Source: Candidatus Heimdallarchaeota archaeon LC_2 (GTDB lineage: Archaea; Asgardarchaeota; Heimdallarchaeia; Heimdallarchaeales; Kariarchaeaceae). Taken from it: a DNA stretch of 61,762 nt. The stretch lies in the NCBI GenBank assembly GCA_001940725.1, contig MDVR01000034.1:1-61762 (forward strand). Direction: 5' to 3'. The notes under the pieces were generated by a model. It was given only the letters and a program-made list of their open reading frames with translations. It was not told the origin of the DNA and made no database searches. A program made the translations under genes and the position numbers. Numbering within the stretch: the stretch's first letter is position 1; each line of letters begins with the position of its first letter. Below, piece after piece: positions 47,366-56,331 of the stretch.

Positions 47366-48010
47366 TGCTAACCATATGTTATTTAGTCTTCAATTATTTA
47401 AATCTGTCTTGACTTTTTTATCAAATTCACAAATACTAACAGCCTCCTATTCATAAAATTTGGTCAATACAGCCCAATTTAAAAACAAATACTTTTTTGC
47501 AATAAATCACAAATTCAGAAATATATTCATATTTTTCTCTCTAGTTGTCTTTTTTGTTATTTCTACTTTTCATACAATTCAAATAACAAGGATATTTTGG
47601 TGGGCTATGAAAGACAAAAACAGTAAATACAGCGAAAAAAATAATGAGCGGTGGGATATCCTAGCAGAAATGCATTCTGGGGCTGCAGAAAAAGGAACTG
47701 CAAAATATTATGATCTTGAGGCCTTGCGTGATGGAAAAACATCCCTATTTCCAGTAGAAATTGCTGAATTGCCTGATTTGAAAGATAAACGTGTATTACA
47801 TCTTCAATGTCATTTTGGAATGGATACAATTTCTCTAGCCAGAATGGGGGCAAAAGTCGTGGGTGTGGATTATTCTGAGAAAGCAATCGCAATAGCTAAC
47901 AAGTTGGCTGAGGAATTAAGGGCCAACGCCACATTTATTCATAGTGATATTTACAAATTACCTGATCTAATGGTTGATGACAAAGAATCTTTTGATTTTG
48001 TTTATACCAG
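47366..48010. repeat. 645-bp exact tandem repeat, unit 1
   Basis: Identical, as far as I can read, to 48011-48655. It contains the upstream region and the 5' part of the methyltransferase gene. Confidence 0.9.
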
Positions 48011-48101
48011 TGCTAACCATATGTTATTTAGTCTTCAATTATTTAAATCTGTCTTGACTTTTTTATCAAATTCACAAATACTAACAGCCTCCTATTCATA
48101 A
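47607..48101 (+). pseudogene. Truncated methyltransferase created by tandem duplication
   Basis: The first 134 codons from ATG 47607 (KDKNSKYSEKNNERWDILAE to FVYTS) are identical to those of the intact gene. They then run into the upstream noncoding sequence of the second repeat unit (ANHMLFSLQLFKSVLTF) and stop at 48101. It retains motif I (VLHLQCHFGMD) but not the substrate half, so is probably inactive. Confidence 0.8.
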
Positions 48102-48655
48102 AATTTGGTCAATACAGCCCAATTTAAAAACAAATACTTTTTTGCAATAAATCACAAATTCAGAAATATATTCATATTTTTCTCTCTAGTTGTCTTTTTT
48201 GTTATTTCTACTTTTCATACAATTCAAATAACAAGGATATTTTGGTGGGCTATGAAAGACAAAAACAGTAAATACAGCGAAAAAAATAATGAGCGGTGGG
48301 ATATCCTAGCAGAAATGCATTCTGGGGCTGCAGAAAAAGGAACTGCAAAATATTATGATCTTGAGGCCTTGCGTGATGGAAAAACATCCCTATTTCCAGT
48401 AGAAATTGCTGAATTGCCTGATTTGAAAGATAAACGTGTATTACATCTTCAATGTCATTTTGGAATGGATACAATTTCTCTAGCCAGAATGGGGGCAAAA
48501 GTCGTGGGTGTGGATTATTCTGAGAAAGCAATCGCAATAGCTAACAAGTTGGCTGAGGAATTAAGGGCCAACGCCACATTTATTCATAGTGATATTTACA
48601 AATTACCTGATCTAATGGTTGATGACAAAGAATCTTTTGATTTTGTTTATACCAG
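48011..48655. repeat. 645-bp exact tandem repeat, unit 2
   Basis: Second unit, directly adjoining unit 1 with no spacer. The unit length is a multiple of three, but stop codons in its noncoding part break the frame. Confidence 0.9.
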
Positions 48656-49115
48656 CCATGGGGTTTTGTGCTGGTTATCAGATATTACGGCTTGGGGACG
48701 GATAATTGAGTATTTCCTTAAGCCAGGTGGTCAATTTTATGTAAGGGATCATCATCCATTTGTTGCAGTTTTCGATAATGAGCAGACCACGATGGATTTT
48801 AAAGTAAGTATACCGTATTTCAACAAAGGAAAGCCGTTTCGCTATGAATCTGAAGGATCTTATATAGATGAAGATTTTCTTGATAACCCATCCTTTGTTG
48901 CCACAGTCTCTTATGAGTGGTTTCACACCTTGTCAGATATTGTTATGGCATTGATCAATGCAGGATTGACTCTTGAATTTCTACACGAGCACCCGACAGT
49001 CTCCTGGAAGGCTTTTTCATACACTCGAGAACTTGAAAATGGAGAATGGGAGATTGATAAAAATGATTTGAATATGCCTTTAACCTTCTCCATATTGGCT
49101 AGAAAAGCGATTTAA
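48252..49115 (+). CDS. Class I SAM-dependent methyltransferase
   Basis: From ATG 48252: NERWDILAEMHSGAAEKGTA, then GKTSLFPVEIAELPD, LKDKRVLHLQCHFGMDTISL (motif I) and AKVVGVDYSEKAI. Then FDFVYTSHGVLCWLSDITAW, YFLKPGGQFYVRDHHP and the C-terminal FLHEHPTVSWKAFSYTRELE complete the fold. The 49-codon N-terminal extension starting at TTG 48105 is AT-rich noncoding-like and is not counted. GGTGG lies four nt before the ATG. Substrate is unknown. Confidence 0.85.
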   Translation: MKDKNSKYSEKNNERWDILAEMHSGAAEKGTAKYYDLEALRDGKTSLFPVEIAELPDLKDKRVLHLQCHFGMDTISLARMGAKVVGVDYSEKAIAIANKLAEELRANATFIHSDIYKLPDLMVDDKESFDFVYTSHGVLCWLSDITAWGRIIEYFLKPGGQFYVRDHHPFVAVFDNEQTTMDFKVSIPYFNKGKPFRYESEGSYIDEDFLDNPSFVATVSYEWFHTLSDIVMALINAGLTLEFLHEHPTVSWKAFSYTRELENGEWEIDKNDLNMPLTFSILARKAI

Positions 49116-49280
49116 TTCATTTTTTTGGTATAGATTTTCAGTTCATTTATCTACAACCTCAGCAATGGCATTCTAAGGGCTTTTCATACTTGTTTATAAT
49201 CTAATTTTATAGGTCCAAGTGCCAATTATTTGCCAAAAGATTAATTCAATCACCTTCTGTAATCACAATGGCTTATATAT

Positions 49281-49673
49281 ATGCTTAATCCTCAAAATAC
49301 AACTGAAATGAAATTACGGACCTTTATTGAAAATAAGTCATTAAAATTGAAAAATGATTTATTTCGTCTGGCATTGATGGATAAGGAGATGTCAGCGGAT
49401 GAGAGCAGATTAATAAATTCAGCTATGTCAAATATTCATGAATTAACGCAATATGTTCGAAAAGTAGAGTTAGACGGCGTAATGGATGATGTAGAGGAGA
49501 CAAATTTGGTATTTTTTATTGAAAAGATTGGACAAGATTGTTTAACAATTGCTATGGAAGATAAGGTGGTTTCATACGCTGAGAAGGTTGTTTTATCACA
49601 TATCAAGAAAACGTTAGTTGAATTAAAAGAGTTCGTAGATCGATTTAACAAACAAATTCAATTTAATAAATAG
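49281..49673 (+). CDS. Helical protein with TerB-like internal repeats
   Basis: The 130-residue protein shows three similar acidic segments: LMDKEMSADESRLINSAM, ELDGVMDDVEETNLVFFI and AMEDKVVSYAEKVVLSHI. Each reads as an Asp-containing turn between helices, as in TerB-like helical domains that bind metal ions. No membrane part. Function is unknown; TerB-like is a tentative label. Confidence 0.55.
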   Translation: MLNPQNTTEMKLRTFIENKSLKLKNDLFRLALMDKEMSADESRLINSAMSNIHELTQYVRKVELDGVMDDVEETNLVFFIEKIGQDCLTIAMEDKVVSYAEKVVLSHIKKTLVELKEFVDRFNKQIQFNK

Positions 49674-49688
49674 TAGATTAGTATAGAA

Positions 49689-50453
49689 TTAAAATCGGTT
49701 ATTTTTCAAAAATTCTAAAATTTGAGGTAATATTAGTCTTTTTTTGACATAAGCTTGTTGATGATTTGCCTCGGGGATTGAAACATATGTAACATTAGGG
49801 ATCAATTTAGCCGCTTGGAGCGTCTCCTCATAGAAATAATCATTTTCCCCACAGAAATAAAATACTGGTAGGTCTATTTCGGGTAATAGTTCAGCCATCC
49901 CTTGCCAGTTTCTGGTATCAATAGTGTCCGCAATGAGCGCTTGATGATCATTATTTAGTATTCTTTGTCTTACTTTTTCAGGTAATTTTCCATACTGTTG
50001 CTCATAATTGATCACCAACCCCTCCATTCCATTTTTCAACAATTCAATACGTTTATTCATATCAATTGGAATCTTACCAAACGGGCTCATACCTCCAATA
50101 ATTAGTGTTTTAACCCTTTCTTTCGCGTACTTAGCAAATCCAAATGCAACCCTACCTCCCATTGAGTACCCCATCATATGTGCTTTACGAAGGTTAAGAA
50201 GGTCTAAAACTGCAACTACATCCTTTACCCGATGAGTCAAATAATATTCGTCAGGATCATGCGGTTTGTAGCTCTGTCCATACCCTCTCAAATCAATCAA
50301 AATGAGGTTGAAATCGTTTTTTAAGCTTTTTACATAAGATAAGTCAGACCAAATTAAATGGTCATTCATAAATCCGTGTAAAAGTACTAAGGGCTCTCCC
50401 TGTCCCTTTACCTCGAAAAACACTGGGTGTTCACCATTGTAAGCGAATGGCAC
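49689..50453 (-). CDS. Alpha/beta hydrolase
   Basis: Classic fold order: LVLLHGFMNDHLIW (oxyanion-hole HG), LILIDLRGYGQS, the nucleophile elbow GYSMGG, CGENDYFYEE (acid Asp) and IPEANHQQAYVKK (His). The catalytic triad is complete. The 254-residue length is that of minimal esterase/lactonase-type hydrolases. Substrate unknown; cytosolic. Confidence 0.9.
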   Translation of the reverse strand: MPFAYNGEHPVFFEVKGQGEPLVLLHGFMNDHLIWSDLSYVKSLKNDFNLILIDLRGYGQSYKPHDPDEYYLTHRVKDVVAVLDLLNLRKAHMMGYSMGGRVAFGFAKYAKERVKTLIIGGMSPFGKIPIDMNKRIELLKNGMEGLVINYEQQYGKLPEKVRQRILNNDHQALIADTIDTRNWQGMAELLPEIDLPVFYFCGENDYFYEETLQAAKLIPNVTYVSIPEANHQQAYVKKRLILPQILEFLKNNRF

Positions 50454-50592
50454 ATTTTACCTCAGCTTAAACTGATAGAAAAAGGCTTCTTCTAGGCCAT
50501 TTAAAGGATCTTAATTGTTTAATCAACATATTTCATCGGACTTTAGTTAATCTACCAAGAAATATTTGTAGAATGATTTAACACGTTAAAAT

Positions 50593-51153
50593 ATGCGTGT
50601 AGGCCTGCCTGTGATTGAAGCTGGTATGGTGATCGGCATAATTAATCTTAAAACCAAAAAAGTATCAGTAGAAGGCTCTACATCTATTAAATTTGCGTGT
50701 GCCTCGACTGCTGAATGTTGTTCAAATCTAAAGATACCTGTTACAGACTTTGATATCAAGAGAATTGAGGATCAAGGTTATGGGATTGATCAAATCGTAG
50801 AGAGTTTAAGTCCGGAATTACGTCTTCCAAAGACTGAATCTGGCAATATAGAGAAGAATTACTGGATGAAACGCAATCCCTTTTCCAACACTTGTACCTT
50901 TCTGGAGGATAATCTCTGCAAAATACATGAATTCAAGCCTTTTGGATGTTCTGTATTTCCCTTTTCACTCAAATATGAGAGTATGGACCTTGTATCTATA
51001 AAAATCCATCCATCAAATCTATGTAAAACGATATCAGTATCTCTACCTGAAGAAGCAGATAATAAAAAGCATTTGAATATTCTATTAGCTGCTATATTAG
51101 AAGAAGAAGCCTTTAGGGCGCAATATTTTGAGAAATATGGATTTGATTTGTAA
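50593..51153 (+). CDS. YkgJ-family cysteine-cluster protein
   Basis: Cysteines sit in the pattern CASTAECC near residue 36, then TCTFLEDNLCKIHEFKPFGC and VFPF. This is the CxxxxxCC ... CxF-x-x-x-x-x-C-x-IHexRPxxCxxFPF layout of YkgJ-type proteins, which bind zinc or iron. Some act with flagellin N-methylase or as Fe-S assembly-like proteins; a specific role cannot be assigned. Alternative start is the same ATG. Confidence 0.85.
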   Translation: MRVGLPVIEAGMVIGIINLKTKKVSVEGSTSIKFACASTAECCSNLKIPVTDFDIKRIEDQGYGIDQIVESLSPELRLPKTESGNIEKNYWMKRNPFSNTCTFLEDNLCKIHEFKPFGCSVFPFSLKYESMDLVSIKIHPSNLCKTISVSLPEEADNKKHLNILLAAILEEEAFRAQYFEKYGFDL

Positions 51154-51670
51154 CTATCAATGAGTTGAGATACGAAGGACCTCACTTATGGCCCTCAAAT
51201 CATACGTCTTAGATACTTTGGGATTATCTCAGGATTTGCTTGTTATCTAAGTTTAATTCGTTACTTGCAATAAGTACACCTTTACCTTATATTATATCCC
51301 TTTCATCACTAGTTGTAAAGCATTTAATTAGTTGTGAGTGAACAATGTGTGCTATTAAACTCCCTTTTGTATGTACAATTGTATATACAATTTATTCTTT
51401 CGTATATACAAGAATGTTAACAATGTAACTTTCTAATTAGTTTAAACTGATTGAAAATACATTGTTTTTCATTATTAAGTATTTTATATTGTGCGCATTA
51501 TATATGGAGTGAATCGTTCAATTCATAATTAATCCAAGGAGGTTACACAAACAACATCGACTAATACTATTGACTCTGGGAAAAGTCGCACATAATACCG
51601 TCAATTGTATGCATTAATTGTTTGATAAAAAAGAAAATTGAAAAGGAACGGACCCAATAACATTTCATAA
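51154..51670. other. Intergenic region with palindrome upstream of RING-like gene
   Basis: Includes the palindrome at 51377-51390 and a related half site at 51398-51412. AAGGAGGT at 51536-51543 looks like a Shine-Dalgarno, but no start codon follows at a fitting distance. Confidence 0.4.
51377..51390. promoter_or_regulatory. 14-bp perfect palindrome, operator candidate
   Basis: ATTGTATATACAAT reads the same on both strands. A variant GTATATACAA follows at 51401-51410, one to two helical turns away. The core resembles 28908-28952. Confidence 0.4.
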
Positions 51671-52969
51671 TTGAGTTCTCTTAAAGAAAACAAAAGCTGG
51701 GCGATTAAGTTAAATGGGATCATCCATCGATTGCCAACAAATCGTTTCATTGCTTATGAAGTAATTGGAATTCCCTCAATTCTTTTTATCTTTTCTTTTT
51801 TGATTTATGATTTACTCTTTGGTTTAGATGATGAAGAGCCTACAAGTGGCAGTGACTTCGTTTTGGTATTAGTAGTGTTCATCATCCTTTGGCCGGTATT
51901 ATATTCCATTACGATTTCTTCTCTTTTAGACCCAAATTCCCAAATCGGGTCACTCTGGGAAGGCATTTTAGTATTCGGTTATTTGATAATTCAAACCCTA
52001 CTCATTGGTTTTGGTTATTTTGTTTATTTTCGTAAAACCAAAGATATTAAACAGTACAAGCTCCAAAGAAAGGATTATCAAAATAATATGAATGAATTAG
52101 AAGTGAAATTAACTAATGGTTTCTACGCGGGAGCGATTGAACTAATTGGAGACATTGAAACTAATAATGGGGCTGTCCTAACACGGGATGAGAGGAAATA
52201 CCTGAATAACAAAATCGAAGAATTGAAGAAGTATAATTTTCCAAGCAGTAGCGATATGGAAGCTGCAAAATCTGTAGGATTCAATAATTTTGATGAATGG
52301 ATTACAGCAAAATCAAAGGGTTTCACAGACATTGAAACATATCAGAAAGCAATGAAGGGTGGTTTTAAAGATTATCAAGAATATTCGAGGATGGTTCATC
52401 TTGGTTTCAAAACAAAAGAAGGTTACCTGTCAGCAAAGTTGGAGGATGATAGAAAGGATATTGAGGGGGCATATTCCGAAATCTTAGAAGTATTTGCACC
52501 ACCGATACATCTTTTGAGAATCGCAGAAAGGTTAAATAAATCAGTTGATTATATCTACGATACAACTTTATTGTTAATTGAACGGAAATTATTAATGGGG
52601 AAGATTCATACTAGTGGAAGTATAGATTCGAAAGATCATCAATTAGAACTAACCCATATTGAAAGTAAAAGGCTAGAAACATTAAATGAACACAACGAAA
52701 CAAACAATCCCTCAATTATAGATGCACTTCAAACACGCTCTGAATGTGGAAATGCTCAGTCTATTATTGCCAGAACTTGTACAGCCTGTGGTAAAGAATT
52801 ACCTTTTTGTAATCTATGTAAACGTGGGTATGGGGAGAGAGAAGTAACTGTAAGTTGTAAAGAATGCGAGAATATATTCCACCGACAACATTTGCTAGCC
52901 TTTGTACAATCAAAAGGTCAATGTCCAATTTGCAGTGTTAAAATGACAATAACACAATTCGATCTATGA
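51671..52969 (+). CDS. Membrane protein with Gly-Phe repeats, winged-helix-like region and RING-like zinc finger
   Basis: Three membrane helices (about 29-47, 62-84, 97-118) are followed by a coiled region. Then come four short repeats of the AxxxGFxxxxEY type (EAAKSVGFNNFDEW, TAKSKGFTDIETYQKAMKGGF). Next is a helical segment (PPIHLLRIAERLNKSVDYIY) that may be a winged helix. The C-terminus has ten metal ligands: C370, C373, C380, C383, C396, C399, H404, H407, C418, C421. The final part, FHRQHLLAFVQSKGQCPIC, resembles RING-H2 fingers of ubiquitin E3 ligases. The ring would face the cytosol. E3 function is an inference; no ubiquitin-like gene is nearby. Start is TTG. Confidence 0.7.
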   Translation: MSSLKENKSWAIKLNGIIHRLPTNRFIAYEVIGIPSILFIFSFLIYDLLFGLDDEEPTSGSDFVLVLVVFIILWPVLYSITISSLLDPNSQIGSLWEGILVFGYLIIQTLLIGFGYFVYFRKTKDIKQYKLQRKDYQNNMNELEVKLTNGFYAGAIELIGDIETNNGAVLTRDERKYLNNKIEELKKYNFPSSSDMEAAKSVGFNNFDEWITAKSKGFTDIETYQKAMKGGFKDYQEYSRMVHLGFKTKEGYLSAKLEDDRKDIEGAYSEILEVFAPPIHLLRIAERLNKSVDYIYDTTLLLIERKLLMGKIHTSGSIDSKDHQLELTHIESKRLETLNEHNETNNPSIIDALQTRSECGNAQSIIARTCTACGKELPFCNLCKRGYGEREVTVSCKECENIFHRQHLLAFVQSKGQCPICSVKMTITQFDL

Positions 52970-53152
52970 GTTAACCTAGTTTTTGAATTATCTAACAAAT
53001 TATTCAATAATTAAAAAATCAGCACTTTTAGCTCATTCTATCTTGCATCACATGGAGATACGAAAATATATAGAAAGAGGTATACTAGAAGTACCATAAA
53101 AAAAATTTGCGTCACTTTAGAACATAAACAAAATAGTTAGTTTCCAATAAAA

Positions 53153-53404
53153 TTAAAATTTTCGAGTATATCTCGCTCTATCTATTACTTCTTGTCTGAC
53201 AAGATCTTGATTTATTCTGTCTTCAGAATAAATACTTGCATTTGTAAATTTTAATTTTAAATTTTTCTTGAAAATTTTGTTAAGAATTACGTTCATGAAA
53301 TGTAATATCACTCCTAATCCTACTGCAACTATTGAACCGATGATGATAAGAAATATCAGTATAATAATGTTGTTCATTGGGGTCGCTGTACAATATATTA
53401 ACAT
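53153..53404 (-). CDS. Small single-helix membrane protein
   Basis: An 83-residue protein whose most likely start is the internal ATG at residue 10 (NNIIILIFLIIIGSIVAVGL), giving one long membrane helix and a basic, polar cytosolic tail (NKIFKKNLKLKFTNASIYSE). Function unknown. Confidence 0.5.
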   Translation of the reverse strand: MLIYCTATPMNNIIILIFLIIIGSIVAVGLGVILHFMNVILNKIFKKNLKLKFTNASIYSEDRINQDLVRQEVIDRARYTRKF

Positions 53405-53565
53405 TTGAATATTAAAACATATTGATGGTCCGTGTATCCTTAAATATTTCCATTATCAATCACGATTTTTTTCTGTATTTATTTGTCCCAATTGTCAACC
53501 ATTCCAGCCCTTCAATTATCTCCATATACACTCTAACCTTACCTGTAGAGCTAATATAATATTAC

Positions 53566-54366
53566 TTATAATAAATCCACAAATGCTCTGATTAACATAG
53601 TATTATAAATTGTTAAAAACCATATCAAAAATGCTGTAGTGGTGAATAATAATACACACAAGGAGTATCCATAGCCAGTAAAACTTCGATTGTAAACTAT
53701 TGTATGAATTACTAAAAATGCAATTACAAGAATTGTAAATGTGATAAATATGATTTCAACAAGCTCAAGACCATCTTTTCCTTCAAATATTAATACGTAA
53801 ATCATGGTTGGATACATAAGGACATCTTTTACAATCAATGTAATAGCCCATATTCCAAAATATCTACTGTTGGGTTTGTAATCTGAATGTGTTTCCAATG
53901 ATTCAAAAATGAATTTAGTAATAATTACAGCTCCAAATAAGATTGTAATATGTATCCATGACAGCATAATGAAAAGCTTGAAAGCTTCTTTAACAGTTCC
54001 ACCCTCTCCAAATATCGCGTTTATAACAATAAAAGTCAGAGCAAAAAATAATCCTGAAGTAAAAATTAAGAATGCACTAATTCGACTGAAACGTTCGTTG
54101 GAAATCACACTAATAGTTGCAGCAGAATCAAAGCGAAGGCTAGATGTGACTGTATTTTTTGTCAATTTTTCGTGATGTAGAAACATCAACTTTGGTTCAA
54201 CCTTTTTAGTTTTTAATGCAGGTCTTGGTGTGACAGGAGATATTTTTTGCTGATTTGAAGTGCAGTACGGACAAAATTTGCTATTTGAGGGGATGAGATC
54301 AAAACAGCGTACACAATTACTGCTATCCTGTGTTATTGGAGTGCCACAGTGTACATTATTATTCAT
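53566..54366 (-). CDS. Zinc-ribbon protein with five membrane helices
   Basis: Cysteines at about residues 7, 18, 21, 32 and 35 (CVRCFDLIP, FCPYCTS) form a ribbon at the N-terminus. Five hydrophobic segments follow (for example FLIFTSGLFFALTFIVINAI and LIWFLTIYNT). Its ATG directly follows the stop of the upstream gene (TAA-ATG), so the two are one operon. Function unknown. Confidence 0.7.
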   Translation of the reverse strand: MNNNVHCGTPITQDSSNCVRCFDLIPSNSKFCPYCTSNQQKISPVTPRPALKTKKVEPKLMFLHHEKLTKNTVTSSLRFDSAATISVISNERFSRISAFLIFTSGLFFALTFIVINAIFGEGGTVKEAFKLFIMLSWIHITILFGAVIITKFIFESLETHSDYKPNSRYFGIWAITLIVKDVLMYPTMIYVLIFEGKDGLELVEIIFITFTILVIAFLVIHTIVYNRSFTGYGYSLCVLLFTTTAFLIWFLTIYNTMLIRAFVDLL

Positions 54367-54768
54367 TTAGACATCCCTCCCCAGTGGCAATTGAATGAAT
54401 ATGCGAAGAATTTGATAATTAAAGATCCAGGTTAGAAAAAATGCAAAAAATGAAACTGAAAACGCCAACATCTGAGTATCTTCACGATCTTTTGGTCGAG
54501 ATAACCTATCCACAATGATTGGAACCAATAAAACGATAGTTAATACCCACAAAACCACATCTAATACCATGAAAGGTGCTTCATAATTACTAGTTTCTGA
54601 TACTGTATCCTTGAAGAGACCTTCACCATATTCCATAAGCGCAAACAAGATCAAAACCCTTCTAACTTCATTAGGGTCCCCCTCTTCTCTAAAATTAGCA
54701 AAAAACACACACAATTTTGATAAAAATCTAGATTTAACTCTCTCAGTAGTTGTAGACACGAAATTCAT
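54367..54768 (-). CDS. Small membrane protein, operon partner of the zinc-ribbon gene
   Basis: A 133-residue protein with three hydrophobic helices (FMVLDVVLWVLTIVLLVPII, SVSFFAFFLTWIF and a shorter early one) and no recognised domain. It is translated just upstream of, and probably coupled to, the zinc-ribbon membrane protein. Confidence 0.65.
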   Translation of the reverse strand: MNFVSTTTERVKSRFLSKLCVFFANFREEGDPNEVRRVLILFALMEYGEGLFKDTVSETSNYEAPFMVLDVVLWVLTIVLLVPIIVDRLSRPKDREDTQMLAFSVSFFAFFLTWIFNYQILRIFIQLPLGRDV

Positions 54769-54927
54769 TATAAAATCTCAATTCGAAAATATATAGTTTA
54801 TTGTCAATCATGTACCTTAATCATTAGTATAACTTAGTTGTACTACCAACTTGAAAAATTCAATTTAACTTATTCAAATTTTGGTTTAATCTGGTTCAAA
54901 TGAATTATTGAAATATTGGTCTTGTCA

Positions 54928-54954
54928 ATTTTTCTTTAGTAAGTATTTTTATGT
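54928..54954 (+). promoter_or_regulatory. Promoter block of secreted paralogue 1
   Basis: A 27-nt block from ATTTTTCTTTAG to TATTTTTATGT is identical at 55666-55692, upstream of the neighbouring paralogue. The TATTTTTAT core is a TATA box about 30 nt before the ATG at 54976. Confidence 0.55.
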
Positions 54955-54975
54955 GATCATCATTTCAATTGAAAT

Positions 54976-55615
54976 ATGAAAACTGTTAAAATTTTGAATA
55001 TTATCTCATTTATCTTTTTTATTTCTATTCTCCACTTTAGCCAGTGCAACCGTTCATTTCGCACCAGTAATGAGAAAATCGCCAACTGACTTGACCTATC
55101 TAATAGGAACAACTGGCAATGTATTGATCTGGGCCTTTGATGCAAATGAATCAGGCGATGAACCCAGTAAATATTTTATCACTCTAGACGGTGTTGTCAT
55201 CCCAGAACATGATTTCGTTAATTGGCAAGATAATGTGGATATTATCGTGAACGTTGATGGTCTTGATTTGGGGAGTTATGTAGTCGCAATTGTTGCCAAT
55301 GATACTGGTACCGATAATAATCAAGCTTCATCAACCACAGATGCGGCAATTGTTAGTGTTGTATTGGAGATAATTGACACTGATCAACCTTCAGATACAA
55401 CATCAGACTCTATTACCTCAACACCAAGTGATGATAGTACATCATCTGATACAACTCTTGACACGACTACGTCTACAACTGGGACAACCAACACCGTGGA
55501 TACCCAATCATCTAATTCAGGAACATCAGATGTGAATGCTTTTCCGATTACAATCTTATCATTGATATTTGCATTAGCCATTGGAATTCCAATTCTTAAG
55601 TATAATAAATATTGA
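54976..55615 (+). pseudogene. Secreted surface protein with frameshift in T6 tract of the signal peptide
   Basis: ATG at 54976 begins KTVKILNIISFIF, then shifts and ends at TGA. Removing one T from the T6 run near 55013-55018 joins it to the downstream frame, giving a signal peptide ending FSTLASATVHFAPVMRKSP. The mature part has a beta-rich domain (TDLTYLIGTTGNVLIWAFDA), a Thr/Ser linker and a C-terminal anchor (FPITILSLIFALAIGIPILK). The adjacent paralogue at 55713 has the same domain without the frameshift. Confidence 0.7.
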
Positions 55616-55665
55616 TTCACTAAGCTAAATCAAAATTAATTTGAGAAAACCCTAAAGTTAACTAC

Positions 55666-55692
55666 ATTTTTCTTTAGTAAGTATTTTTATGT
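55666..55692 (+). promoter_or_regulatory. Promoter block of secreted paralogue 2
   Basis: Exact copy of the 27 nt at 54928-54954, ending about 20 nt before the ATG at 55713. Confidence 0.55.
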
Positions 55693-55712
55693 AATGATTT
55701 TTTGATTAATTC

Positions 55713-56234
55713 ATGAAACAAGTTAGGATGTTGAATGTTATTCTATTAATTATGTTGACATCATATTCGGTTGGTGCTGCAGTCCATATAGCACCGAAAC
55801 TCGTTAAGTCACCAGATGATTTGACGTATGCTGTTGGTACAACTGGGAACGAATTAATCTGGGCTTTCGACGCCCATGAATCTAATGATGATTCTAGTAA
55901 ATATGTTGTTACAATTGATGATGTGGTTGTTCCAGCACATAATTTTGTAATGTGGCAAGATAATGTGGATATCGTTGTGAATGTGGATGGTTTCGATCTG
56001 GGGAGCTATGTAGTAAAAATAGTTGCCAATGATACGGGAACGGATAATAACCAGGCTGCGTCGACATCAGATACCGTAAACGTTAATGTTGTAACAGAAC
56101 TACCTAGTACCACTGAAGACCCTCTTCCAAGTAGTACTTCAGATACCAATGCCTTCCCTCTAACATTTTTATCATTAATCATCGCATTAGCTATCGGTAT
56201 TCCAATTTTAAAGTTAAAAGATCTCAGAAAATAG
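55713..56234 (+). CDS. Secreted anchored protein with Ig-like domain (intact paralogue)
   Basis: Signal peptide (KQVRMLNVILLIMLTSYSVG), then KSPDDLTYAVGTTGNELIWA, a Cadherin/Ig-like beta sandwich pattern (VVTIDDVVVPAHNFVMWQDN, GFDLGSYVVKIVANDTGTDN). A short Thr/Ser linker and C-terminal anchor (FPLTFLSLIIALAIGIPILK) follow. It is a tandem duplicate of 54976-55615 with the mature domains about 60% identical by eye. Probably an adhesive surface protein. Confidence 0.8.
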   Translation: MKQVRMLNVILLIMLTSYSVGAAVHIAPKLVKSPDDLTYAVGTTGNELIWAFDAHESNDDSSKYVVTIDDVVVPAHNFVMWQDNVDIVVNVDGFDLGSYVVKIVANDTGTDNNQAASTSDTVNVNVVTELPSTTEDPLPSSTSDTNAFPLTFLSLIIALAIGIPILKLKDLRK

Positions 56235-56331
56235 ACAAAATCCGGCGATCGATAATTATATTCTACATACCTAGATTAATATCAATTACGCAATTCGATC
56301 ATTTTTTCTAATCTGCAAAAAATTATAAAAT

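Noticed and set aside
48105..48251. 49-codon N-terminal extension with a hydrophobic stretch
   Set aside because: The stretch is AT-rich noncoding DNA preceded by a TTG; family members start at the ATG at 48252.
51536..51543. AAGGAGGT as Shine-Dalgarno
   Set aside because: No start codon follows within 4-15 nt and the next frames close at once.
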